DNA of 64,000 nucleotides from Zobellia russellii (GCF_018728565.1 NZ_JACSOI010000001.1:1178001-1242000); one strand, 5' to 3'; counted from the stretch's first letter, positions 56,993 to 64,000 are shown. Notes: generated by a model from the sequence alone, not told the origin. A program made the numbers and translations.

Positions 56993-59173
56993 ATGTTCGG
57001 ATTAAGTACTATCGACCTCGTGGTAATTGTGGTCTATTTTGTGGTAATCATAGGGATTGGTATCAGGTCTATGTTAAGAATTAAGAATCAGGAAGATTTT
57101 TTTCTAGGAGGAAGAAAGTTTGGAAAGATCGTGCAGATTTTTGCCACCTTCGGCCAAGCCACAAGTTCCGATACCGGCCCGTCCGTAGGGACGGCTACAT
57201 TTAATAATGGAGCGGCCGGCGTTTGGGCCAATTTGTTGATGCTTTTTAGTACGCCTCTGTTCTGGTTTATAGGGCCTTGGTATAGAAGGATGAGGTGTAC
57301 GACCTTGGCCGATTTTTACACTGAAAGGTTTACGAGCAAAGGATTGGGTAGAATGTATGCCATTATTTCGAGTATTGGCTTGGGTATATTACTTTCCCTA
57401 GGGTTTATAACCATTATCAAGACCGTATCGGTAATGACCCCGAAAACGTATGAGGAATTTACCCTTGGGGAAAAAGAGGAGTACGGACAGGCCGAACGCA
57501 TGCGTGTACTCGAAGCGAAGGATTTTACCACCTTAGACGCCCCAGAACTGAGAGAACTGACTTATTTACGGCAGTTACAACCCGAAAAATCGTTTTCCCA
57601 CATCAATAAGTATTGGTTGGTATTCATCATCGTGGTCATTGTGGCCGGCTATTCTATGATGGGAGGGCTCGAAGCGGCATTCTTAAGTGACCTTATTCAA
57701 GGGGTGTTTATCATATTTCTCTCTATAATGCTTGTTCCCTTTGCTATTATGGCCATCAATGATAAATACGGCGATACTGGTGTGATGGGGGCTTTGACCC
57801 GTATGCACGACAACCTCCCCGAGAGCTTTTTTGAAATTTTTGGTTCTCCGTATTCATTGGATTTTACATGGTATTATATAGCGGCCTTATCGATTATGGC
57901 CATCATAAATACCTGTGCGCAGGCCAACACCTTTGTAACCCCTAGTGCCGCCAAAGATGAGTATTCGGCAAGGGTAGGATTGACCTTTGGGTCTTACCTC
58001 AAAAGGATTACCACGGTACTGTGGGGTTTTACGGCCCTACTTATAGTGTTCTTATATGCCGATGAGATTACCGATCCCGATAAAATATGGGGGTATGCTT
58101 CGTTTAAATTGCTGGGCTCCGTCAATATGGGACTCGTAGGGTTAATGATCGCTAGTTTAATGGCGGCACTGATGTCTACCGCCGCTACGCTCATGATTAC
58201 AACTTCAGGTTTGCTGACCAATAATGTATATCGACCTTATTTTCCCAATAAAAGTGAACGACACTATGTAGCCATAGGACGCATATTGGGTAGTTTGGTT
58301 ATCGTTGCCGCGGCGGGCATTACCCTTTTAAATGACAACCTGTTTCAAATCATGAAATTGTGGTGGGAATTTGGGGTAATATTTTCCGCAGGGTTTTGGA
58401 TGGGTATTTTGTGGCGCAAGACCAGCCGTCTTTCAGTCAAGGTCTCCATTATTTCTACCTTTTTGGTGTTTTTTGGAATACCGATACTTATTAATTTGAT
58501 AAATCCTGACATTAAGGAAGACCCTTATTTTTTAAAGACCACCTCCGAAAAATTTGAGATACGCACCTATTTTGCAAAGGAATCGGACGTAGAAAGCAGA
58601 AAGGGGGAAATAGCGGCTTGGGAAACCGATCACATTGGCGATAGGCCTGAAGAACTTATGGTAGGACAGGAGTTTGTCAAAAAGTTTAAACTACCTAGCA
58701 AGTCCATCTTTTGGAGTACGGGCATAAAAATTGATAAAGAGGGTAAGCCTGTTGGAACGGGTATGATCAATCCCGAACTCTTACTTCTTGATAAAATGGG
58801 CTTCGCCCTAGAAAATAATTCTTACTCCTTAAACGAAACCTTGAGAATTCTGATTCGGATGAGTTTTCCTTTTTTCTTGATCATTTTTATCAGCTCTATT
58901 TTTCCCCGAAAAGAAGATGAGGAGTATAACATAAAAAGGTTCTATGCGAAAATGAAAACCCCCGTAGGGGAAACCAAGGAGGAGGATGAATTGAAATTGG
59001 AGTGGTCTTATGCCCATATGAAGGACTGTAATGCAACCAAATTGTTCGGGCCCGATTCCAATTGGGAATTTACCCGATGGGACCGTACCGATGGGATAGG
59101 CTTTATTGCGGCCTGTGGTTTTGTTCTCGTGGTTTTGGCCTTGTTGTACTTCTTGGTGAATTTGGGAGGTTAA
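56993..59173 (+). CDS. Sodium:solute symporter (SSS family), probable uronate importer
   Basis: I start at ATG 56993 (MFGLSTIDLVVIVVYF), giving 726 aa and placing the first membrane helix at the N-terminus as in SSS proteins; a longer frame from 56870 adds an implausible leader. Family features include FFLGGRKFGKIVQIFATFGQ, SSDTGPSVGTATF near helix 2, GYSMMGGLEAAFLSDLIQG and TTSGLLTNNVYRPYF. There is a large soluble insertion near residues 135-180 and a long tail after about 520 with a further helix at the end. It most likely brings unsaturated uronate mono- or disaccharides into the cytoplasm for GH105, KduI and KduD. Confidence 0.88.
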   Translation: MFGLSTIDLVVIVVYFVVIIGIGIRSMLRIKNQEDFFLGGRKFGKIVQIFATFGQATSSDTGPSVGTATFNNGAAGVWANLLMLFSTPLFWFIGPWYRRMRCTTLADFYTERFTSKGLGRMYAIISSIGLGILLSLGFITIIKTVSVMTPKTYEEFTLGEKEEYGQAERMRVLEAKDFTTLDAPELRELTYLRQLQPEKSFSHINKYWLVFIIVVIVAGYSMMGGLEAAFLSDLIQGVFIIFLSIMLVPFAIMAINDKYGDTGVMGALTRMHDNLPESFFEIFGSPYSLDFTWYYIAALSIMAIINTCAQANTFVTPSAAKDEYSARVGLTFGSYLKRITTVLWGFTALLIVFLYADEITDPDKIWGYASFKLLGSVNMGLVGLMIASLMAALMSTAATLMITTSGLLTNNVYRPYFPNKSERHYVAIGRILGSLVIVAAAGITLLNDNLFQIMKLWWEFGVIFSAGFWMGILWRKTSRLSVKVSIISTFLVFFGIPILINLINPDIKEDPYFLKTTSEKFEIRTYFAKESDVESRKGEIAAWETDHIGDRPEELMVGQEFVKKFKLPSKSIFWSTGIKIDKEGKPVGTGMINPELLLLDKMGFALENNSYSLNETLRILIRMSFPFFLIIFISSIFPRKEDEEYNIKRFYAKMKTPVGETKEEDELKLEWSYAHMKDCNATKLFGPDSNWEFTRWDRTDGIGFIAACGFVLVVLALLYFLVNLGG

Positions 59174-59275
59174 GCTAGTTCGTATTATGGAGAAGGGCCT
59201 AAACGGGGCGGTAAAGGAATACACGCCCAGATCTCATAGGGAAGCAGAATAGTATAAAGAAAAAAACATAAGCAT

Positions 59276-60070
59276 ATGTCAAAAGAATTGTTTGACCTGA
59301 CCGGCAAAATAGCCTTGGTCACAGGAAGTACGCACGGATTGGGAATGGCTATGGCCAAAGGCCTTGGACTGTCGGGGGCGACTATTGTAGTGAATGGGAA
59401 TTCTTCCCAACAGAAGATCGATGATGCGGTAGCATATTATAAAAATGCCGGTATACGGGCCTTCGGATTTAAATTTGATGTTACCGATGAGGCAGCGGTG
59501 AAAGATGCCATAGAACGCATTGGGCAAGAGGTCGGTAATATTGATATTTTGGTCAACAATGCGGGCATTATAAAAAGAACACCTTTGGAAGCAATGGAAG
59601 TGGCCGACTTCAAACAGGTCATCGATGTGGATCTTGTGAGTCCTTTTATTGTATCAAAGCATGTGGTAAAGGGAATGATTGCCCGAAAGCAGGGAAAGAT
59701 CATCAATATCTGTTCTATGATGAGCGAATTGGGAAGAAACACCGTGGGTGCCTATGCGGCGGCCAAGGGAGGACTTCAAATGCTGACAAAGAATATGGCT
59801 ACGGAATGGGCCAAGCACAATATACAGGTAAACGGGATAGGACCGGGTTATTTTGCAACTGCTCAGACAGCCCCTATTCGCGTAGACGGACACCCTTTCA
59901 ATGATTTTATAATTAACCGAACCCCTGCGGCAAAATGGGGAAACCCCGAAGATCTTTCAGGAGCGGCTATATTTCTGGCCTCCCAGGCCAGTGATTTTGT
60001 AAATGGACACATATTATATGTAGATGGGGGTATTTTGGCTACGATAGGTAAGCCGTCTAACGAAAATTAA
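59276..60070 (+). CDS. kduD: 2-dehydro-3-deoxy-D-gluconate 5-dehydrogenase
   Basis: The 264-aa short-chain dehydrogenase has the cofactor motif TGSTHGLGMAMA, LVNNAGII and the catalytic Y160-A-A-A-K164. The start FDLTGKIALVTG, the RTPLEAMEVADFKQVIDVDL block and the AKWGNPEDLSGAAIFLASQA tail are those of KduD. It reduces 2,5-diketo-3-deoxygluconate, made by KduI, to 2-keto-3-deoxygluconate. The gene follows the symporter by 102 nt. Repeat A begins 10 bp after its stop, so it is the last gene of the locus. KDG kinase and aldolase must be elsewhere. Confidence 0.93.
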   Translation: MSKELFDLTGKIALVTGSTHGLGMAMAKGLGLSGATIVVNGNSSQQKIDDAVAYYKNAGIRAFGFKFDVTDEAAVKDAIERIGQEVGNIDILVNNAGIIKRTPLEAMEVADFKQVIDVDLVSPFIVSKHVVKGMIARKQGKIINICSMMSELGRNTVGAYAAAKGGLQMLTKNMATEWAKHNIQVNGIGPGYFATAQTAPIRVDGHPFNDFIINRTPAAKWGNPEDLSGAAIFLASQASDFVNGHILYVDGGILATIGKPSNEN

Positions 60071-60080
60071 TACAACAATG

Positions 60081-60204
60081 AAAACTACATTTCTAAAGAA
60101 TATGCTCCAAGCCCTTTTGCTCAAATTGATATGACTTTAGTATTGTTTGTTTCCTCTTTGTAAATAAACCAAATACCCTGTCTGCACATCGTAGAAGGGT
60201 AATC
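60081..60204. repeat. Repeat A, copy 2 (direct repeat with 25441-25563)
   Basis: This copy starts 10 bp after the kduD stop and covers the 3' end of the intact zinc-finger gene. Similarity to copy 1 is continuous, including the 25-bp identical TCAAATTGATATG block and a roughly 50-bp coding block. Same orientation and same side relative to the cassette array as copy 1. Confidence 0.85.
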
Positions 60205-60577
60205 TTCCGTATGGGTCTTTTTTAAGATTTTTAATAGGCAAATACCGGGATTTGATCAAGCTCTTGAGTTCCTGAATATCTTTTTTTGTTGCCGGTTTGT
60301 TTTCTGCCGAGGTAAGCATGTTTTTAGCGAGTTCTACAACTGCTACTCCGGTAGCTGCATTTCCTACTCCTGCTAGGGACATTTTTTCGCCAGTTGTTGT
60401 TTTGGGTATTTCTAATCCCTCATTATGAGGATTTATAAGTACCTGATTTTTATTTTTATCTCGTTGTTTGGATTGCCAGTTACGACTGCGGCAAGAGTTA
60501 CTGCAGAATTTTTGTGCTCCTCTTCTTGTTGGTATAAATGCATCACCACAATAAGAGCAAATTTGTCTTTCTTTCAT
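60137..60577 (-). CDS. Small zinc-finger protein next to cassette array
   Basis: The 146-aa protein opens with CSYCGDAF and FCSNSCRSRNWQ, a four-Cys zinc-binding module (about residues 7-30) like those seen in many Bacteroidota accessory-element proteins. A Lys/Gln-rich linker follows, then a short hydrophobic stretch (VGNAATGVAVVELAKNML) and a conserved tail GRLPFYDVQTGYLVYLQRG. DNA binding is plausible but unproven. A perfect 36-bp palindrome abuts the start codon. The tail is duplicated as a fragment at 25495-25563. Confidence 0.75.
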   Translation of the reverse strand: MKERQICSYCGDAFIPTRRGAQKFCSNSCRSRNWQSKQRDKNKNQVLINPHNEGLEIPKTTTGEKMSLAGVGNAATGVAVVELAKNMLTSAENKPATKKDIQELKSLIKSRYLPIKNLKKDPYGRLPFYDVQTGYLVYLQRGNKQY

Positions 60578-60578
60578 T

Positions 60579-60614
60579 ATTATACGTAAATTAAACGTTT
60601 AATTTACGTATAAT
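60579..60614. promoter_or_regulatory. Perfect 36-bp palindrome at the zinc-finger gene start
   Basis: The two 18-base arms are exact inverses, with AAACGTTT at the centre and ATTATACGTA at the outer end. One base separates it from the ATG of the zinc-finger gene. TTAAACGTTT and TACGTATAATAAT, both part of this site, recur in repeat B (63585-63608 region on the - strand), suggesting a shared operator or promoter for the zinc-finger gene and the cassette leader. Confidence 0.6.
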
Positions 60615-60654
60615 TTATTTTATACTTCTACATAAATATTGGAAATACACTATA

Positions 60655-60977
60655 GTGTTAAGCCAAATTCACAGTACCCACAGGACACGAGTTACAGAAA
60701 ACTGTATAGGTCTCACAAGTAGGGAAGGACCGAACGCAGTCCTTCTGGAAATTACAATGGGAGCATTGATTTTCGCTAATTGGGTGACCGATTCCCTAGA
60801 AAATCCGTAGCCTTTTGAAAAAGTACGGCATAGTTTTGATCGGTGTAAAGAGCGATTGAAAAGATGGATTGCGAACCGCCGTATACGAGACCCGCTTGGT
60901 TTATCCTGAGCATGGCCGAAGGGTACGGTGGTGTGAGAGGCGCACTCTCCTTTAATTAGGGGAGCCGTCTACTCGAT
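60655..60977 (+). mobile_element. Group II intron 3' remnant (domains V-VI) on an attC core
   Basis: CCGCCGTA (60876-60883) pairs with TACGGTGG (60924-60931), followed by TGTGAGAGG; this is the domain V pattern of Bacteroidota group II introns. CTCTCC/GGGGAG (60945-60950/60959-60964) with TTTAATTA loop and CTACTCGAT end is domain VI and the 3' splice end. The loop of domain V is enlarged by a dispersed-repeat-like stretch, TATCCTGAGC..GCCGAAGGGTA. No reverse transcriptase frame is present, so it is ORF-less or truncated; the 5' end near GTGTTAAGCC at 60655 is a guess. It lies antisense to the cassette genes, and its 3' end meets TTGGCAACTGTAT, the closing core of the HNH cassette. Confidence 0.65.
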
Positions 60978-60990
60978 TGGCAACTGTATT

Positions 60991-61930
60991 TTATTTAATC
61001 AAAGGTTCATAATTCTCATCAATTAAGCTTGTATTTATCATTCCGTTTCCAGTATGTATTTTATCTTTAAATTCAATTCCTACTTCAAGTAACATCAATC
61101 TATAATAAAGAGCAAAATCGTCGTGGTTAAATTCCTTACTATAGATATTGTTAGTACTATTGACTGTTAGGTGATTATTGAAAAAATGAGAATGATAATA
61201 TGGAATTTTAGCCTTTATTGATGCTGAATAAAAAAGATATGCTGTAATTTCAATTTGTTGAACAAAACTGAGAGGTGTATATCTTATTTGTTTAAATTTT
61301 TAAAAATGATGTTCTATTGCATTATTATCTTCAAAAAGAACAATTACAATGTACTTTCCTAATTTAATAGATAAACAAGGGAAGCTAACTCTTGTTTGAT
61401 AAAAGAAACTTTCTGTTTCAGATTCAAAAAGGAATAAACTCCAAGGTTTAACATTCCAGGTAGTTTTGTATCTAATCGATTGTAAAAAAAAGTTGAAAAC
61501 AAGAATAACTTTGAAATTCTTCATCTGATATTATTGAGCCTAATTCAGGTTTTTTTCGGTCATAAAGTAATGAGAGTTCTTTGTGTCTAGTAGCATATAA
61601 TATTTTACCACACCAATTAAAAATAACTTGTTCGTCAATATTTGTCAATTCTTTAAAACCTTTTTTTAGTAACTTTTGAAAATCACTTTCCATAGTTGAT
61701 AAGTGTTCATTGTTACATTTCGAGCAACAAGGAACTGTAAGGTTTTTGTATTGAATAGTTGTATCGTTGGTTATTGAGATAGTTTTATCCCATAAATCAA
61801 ATTGTTTTTGTAACCATTTAGGAAATACGTGTTCGCGAGTTATTTTTCCTTCAATTTTGTGTCCACACAAGAAGCAATTTTCGGTTTTAAATTCCGAATT
61901 CTTAAATGGGATATAAAATTGTTTTTCCAT
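60991..61930 (-). pseudogene. Broken HNH endonuclease-like gene, cassette cargo
   Basis: From ATG 61930 (MEKQFYIPFKNSEF) the frame has CFLCGHKI, TREHVFPKW and CCSKCNNEH, a zinc-bound HNH-type nuclease signature, up to about 61510. The first frame then stops at 61472, while a second frame continues the protein (VFNFFLQSIRYKTTWNVKPW). That frame is cut by a TAA at 61300 and continues in the same frame (PLSFVQQIEITAYLFYSASI) to a TAA at 60991. One frameshift and one nonsense codon make it a pseudogene unless the sequence has errors. The frame upstream of 61930 lies in the preceding attC-like site and is not coding. Confidence 0.75.
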
Positions 61931-61941
61931 ATAGTTGCCAA

Positions 61942-62136
61942 CGGTTGAGCTATGAACAGTACGGGAGCAAACTAGCGTTTGCTTTCCGCCACGCACATAG
62001 CGAAATCTTTTTGTTTTGATTTATTTTTTCCTGTCCAGGGCAAAATCCAAAAGATTTTGCGGTCTTTATAAAAATACGCAAATCTTTGGCAAAGCCCGAA
62101 GCCCGTATTGTTTATAGGTTTTGTTGTGTTTAGTTA
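61942..62136 (-). repeat. attC-like imperfect palindrome (cassette 3 end)
   Basis: It is homologous to 26727-26926: on the - strand both run AACAAAACCTA .. CGG .. a stem next to GACAGGAAAAAATAAA or GACAAGAAAAAATAAA .. ACCGTTG. An inner stem is GCAAAATC/GATTTTGC. The opening core TAACTAAACACAAC matches the inverse of the sequence that starts this cassette (63467-63480) at 13 of 14 positions. The closing boundary ACCG/TTGGCAAC begins the HNH cassette. Confidence 0.7.
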
Positions 62137-62158
62137 TTTTTTCTTTGTTGATTAAAAG

Positions 62159-63418
62159 TTAAACTGTATTAAGATAAAGTTGCTGTAATACTTTGAGGTC
62201 AATTTTAACCTTAAACAACCGTTCATAATCCTTTGCTTGTTGTTTTAATGCAGGCGTATTTTGAGATAAGTCCCACAAATCAATTATTCCTTGAAATCTA
62301 TTTAGTGATTTTTTGTCTTTAAAAAATGAGTACGCTTTACTTGTTATTTTTCCTGCAAGACTAACATAATTAAGGTTTGATAAAAACTCCTCGGTGGTAT
62401 CTTGATTATCTACAACTTTTTCTAACGCACCATCTACTCCAGAAGCTTTCTTTATATCCCAAAAATGATGCAGAATCCTTGAACTTTTATTGTTATATTT
62501 TTTTGAAAATGAATTCCAAAAATCCTTTATTTCGTCAATAGCTTCGATTTGACTTTTGATATTATCAGCTTCCTCAATCCTTTTTTCAAGTAGTCCAAAC
62601 GAATTTCTTAACTCTGTAAAATCCTCTCTTAATTGTCTTAATTTAATAGGAATATCAGACAGTTCATTGCATTGGGATAGGACTATTGAAACTAATGGAG
62701 GAATAGGTGTTTTTTTATATCCAGTATATTTAGTTAGGGTTTCAATTTTTTGATTGTGAAATTCAGATAAGATTTTGTAGGATTGATTTGAAGGCAATAG
62801 AGAAGAATTGACTTCTTTTTGAGCCTTCATTCCGCTATAGGGCATACAAGAATGACAATTTATATCTGAATTTTCATTGTAAAGTCCCTGTAGCATTTCT
62901 TTTTGAGACCTCCCTATCGCTATTATTAAATAATTAGGCTCTTTGGGTAAAATATTAAATCCGAAATTTCTCCACAAATAGGGAAACTTTTCGTCTGGTT
63001 CCAAAAAAATTATGGGTTTGAAGTATTTGTTTTTTATTTCTTCTGATGAGTTTTTTTGGAAATTATCTATATGGAATTGACTTTCATCTTTACCCTCAAT
63101 AAATGGTTCGCAAAAAAGGCACTTGCCATAAAATGGACCTAACCAGTCTCTAAAGATTATCTTGTCTCCTTTGTTAAAGAGTATATTATAAATAGGTCTA
63201 CCATTTTTGAAAGTGTTTTTATTAGTATTTGTAAAATGATACCATTCGAGTACAGAAAAATGAAAGGTTTCATTTAGTACATAACTTTCTATGAAACTAT
63301 TTAGAGAGAAAAGAAATTCCTGCTTGGGTTTACCGTATCCACCAATTACATAGTCAAGTTCATCAATTAAACTAAAATTGAGGTAAGCTACATTATAGGG
63401 TTTTTCTATTTCCAACAT
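62159..63418 (-). CDS. Uncharacterised 419-aa protein, cassette cargo
   Basis: I recognise no family. Two possible metal-binding Cys pairs are seen: CLFC near residue 100 and CHSC near residue 190, with a FHIDNF His block between them (about 116), so an HNH-like or zinc-stabilised N-terminal half is possible. Residues about 255-300 are a charged helical or coiled-coil stretch (FTELRNSFGLLEKRIEEADN), and the C-terminus is helical. There is no signal peptide or membrane segment. The gene fills a cassette (61942-63479) with its ATG about 60 bp from the leader repeat. A defence role is conceivable from its company but not shown. Confidence 0.7.
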   Translation of the reverse strand: MLEIEKPYNVAYLNFSLIDELDYVIGGYGKPKQEFLFSLNSFIESYVLNETFHFSVLEWYHFTNTNKNTFKNGRPIYNILFNKGDKIIFRDWLGPFYGKCLFCEPFIEGKDESQFHIDNFQKNSSEEIKNKYFKPIIFLEPDEKFPYLWRNFGFNILPKEPNYLIIAIGRSQKEMLQGLYNENSDINCHSCMPYSGMKAQKEVNSSLLPSNQSYKILSEFHNQKIETLTKYTGYKKTPIPPLVSIVLSQCNELSDIPIKLRQLREDFTELRNSFGLLEKRIEEADNIKSQIEAIDEIKDFWNSFSKKYNNKSSRILHHFWDIKKASGVDGALEKVVDNQDTTEEFLSNLNYVSLAGKITSKAYSFFKDKKSLNRFQGIIDLWDLSQNTPALKQQAKDYERLFKVKIDLKVLQQLYLNTV

Positions 63419-63477
63419 ATTTTGGTCTTCATTCCAGCTCTTTTCAAATTAAATAAGAGGCTTTTATAATTAAACAC

Positions 63478-63608
63478 AACAATTGCATAAAGCAACTAGT
63501 TGCTATACATCTCTTTTAACGGTAATTTACTCAAATCTTGGATATTGCCAATGTATGTAGAAAAATAAGTAATTATTATACGTATAATATACATTTACAA
63601 ACGTTTAA
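63478..63608. repeat. Repeat B, copy 2: conserved leader of right cassette array
   Basis: Gap-free match to 27747-27877 with 9 mismatches in 131 bp. On the - strand it runs from TTAAACGTTTGTAAA past TTATACGTATAATAATTA and AGCAACTAGTTGCT to CAATTG, where the cassette core G/TTGTGTTT begins. Beyond it (63609-63742) no gene or known repeat was recognised. Confidence 0.85.
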
Positions 63609-63742
63609 CGGTAAGTGCATTCGTCCAAGGATAATGTGTTTAATAATTTATATCTATGTGGTGCAACAATTGGTCGGTAATAGGGTGTTGCAAGTAGGGT
63701 GCAATATCTGGGGTACACACTAAAAGGACACCCCACTTATAA

Positions 63743-64000
63743 TTAATTGTCCTTTTTCAACTGTTTTGAAAAGACCGTGTCTATCAAAAAGTTAGTGGCT
63801 TCGGCATCCGATAACAATGGTGCTTTTTTCTTCTTTTGTATCGGCTGTGTTACAGCCAGGTTTGTGGCGCTGGGTATTGAACCGGAATCATCTTCTTCAA
63901 AATTGAATTGTTCGTTAAGGGTCAGTAGAATTCTTAACGAGGCTTCAAACTTCAGTACTTCGTCCAGAACGGGAAGTTTGGCAATAAGCCGTTCATCAAA
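63743..64000 (-). CDS. 3' end of an unrecognised gene
   Basis: An open frame enters from the right edge and gives 85 residues before TAA at 63743, beginning FDERLIAKLPVLDEVLKFEA. It is helical and charged, with a Lys-rich patch (PIQKKKKAPLLSDAEATNFL) near the end. The family is not recognisable from this fragment. The smooth amphipathic pattern over 85 codons without a stop supports a real gene. Confidence 0.6.
   Translation of the reverse strand, partial: FDERLIAKLPVLDEVLKFEASLRILLTLNEQFNFEEDDSGSIPSATNLAVTQPIQKKKKAPLLSDAEATNFLIDTVFSKQLKKDN

Noticed and set aside
28328-60070. Alginate utilisation locus
   Set aside because: KduI, KduD and GH105 act on unsaturated glucuronate or galacturonate products; no PL6, PL7 or PL17 signature or KdgF was recognised.
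61942-62136. Transposon-derived MITE as explanation of the palindromes
   Set aside because: No target-site duplication was seen, and in four units the bordering bases complement the far end of the same gene unit, which a MITE does not predict. Kept as the main alternative to be tested.
63538-63723. 61-codon open frame beside repeat B copy 2
   Set aside because: It begins inside the non-coding repeat, the equivalent region of copy 1 is not open in the same way, and it has no protein-like features.
63743-64000. Integron integrase or phage integrase at the right edge
   Set aside because: The visible 85 residues lack the R..H-x-x-R and Tyr blocks of the tyrosine recombinase C-terminus.

Overview
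The window reads as chromosome of a marine Flavobacteriaceae-type bacterium (Zobellia/Maribacter-like by gene content; genus not provable here). The signs are three SusC/SusD-type outer-membrane glycan importers, a Bacteroidota hybrid two-component regulator, an ECF-sigma/FecR pair, many secreted or lipoprotein carbohydrate-active enzymes, and A-rich start contexts. No rRNA, complete tRNA or CRISPR array was seen.

Region 1 (1-13964, + strand) is one operon: the 3' part of a susC, susD, a GH89 alpha-N-acetylglucosaminidase, a GH20 beta-hexosaminidase, a formylglycine sulfatase, two alpha/alpha-toroid glycosidase-like proteins and a PhyH-type dioxygenase. It probably dismantles a sulfated, amino-sugar-rich glycan. 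Region 2 (14345-23870, - strand) converges on it. In transcription order it holds a glycerophosphodiester phosphodiesterase, ECF sigma factor, FecR anti-sigma factor, STN-bearing SusC, SusD and a nucleotide pyrophosphatase/phosphodiesterase family enzyme, which looks like a signal-responsive uptake system for a phosphodiester-containing substrate. A secreted TIM-barrel isomerase/epimerase-like gene follows at 24380-25330.

Region 3 (about 25440-28012) and Region 6 (about 60080-63610) are two related accessory loci. Each has a shared 131-bp leader (repeat B), then single-gene units on the - strand that begin with a G/TT core site and end with the complementary AAC core of a roughly 200-bp imperfect palindrome. 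This is the architecture of integron gene cassettes with attC sites, although no integron integrase is visible. Cargo is a HEPN-like protein, a lipoprotein, an unknown 419-aa protein and a broken HNH endonuclease gene. A group II intron 3' end sits exactly on one core site. A second repeat (A, the 3' end of a small zinc-finger gene) lies on the other side of each array. A 3' tRNA fragment marks a probable integration site at 27971-28012.

Regions 4-5 (28328-60070), lying between the two repeat pairs, form a complete polyuronate utilisation locus of visibly higher GC from about 38 kb. It has a hybrid two-component regulator, SusC/SusD, heparinase II/III-type lyase candidates (one of 1689 aa), a 668-aa lyase-like protein, a kelch lipoprotein and a haem-binding propeller lipoprotein. 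It also has a GH105 unsaturated uronyl hydrolase, KduI, a large secreted glycosidase-like protein, a sodium/solute symporter and KduD. Depolymerisation outside or in the periplasm, release and import of unsaturated uronates, and conversion to 2-keto-3-deoxygluconate can be traced; KDG kinase and aldolase are not in the window. No sulfatase is present here, so the substrate is likely unsulfated.

The right edge holds the 3' end of an unrecognised gene on the - strand.
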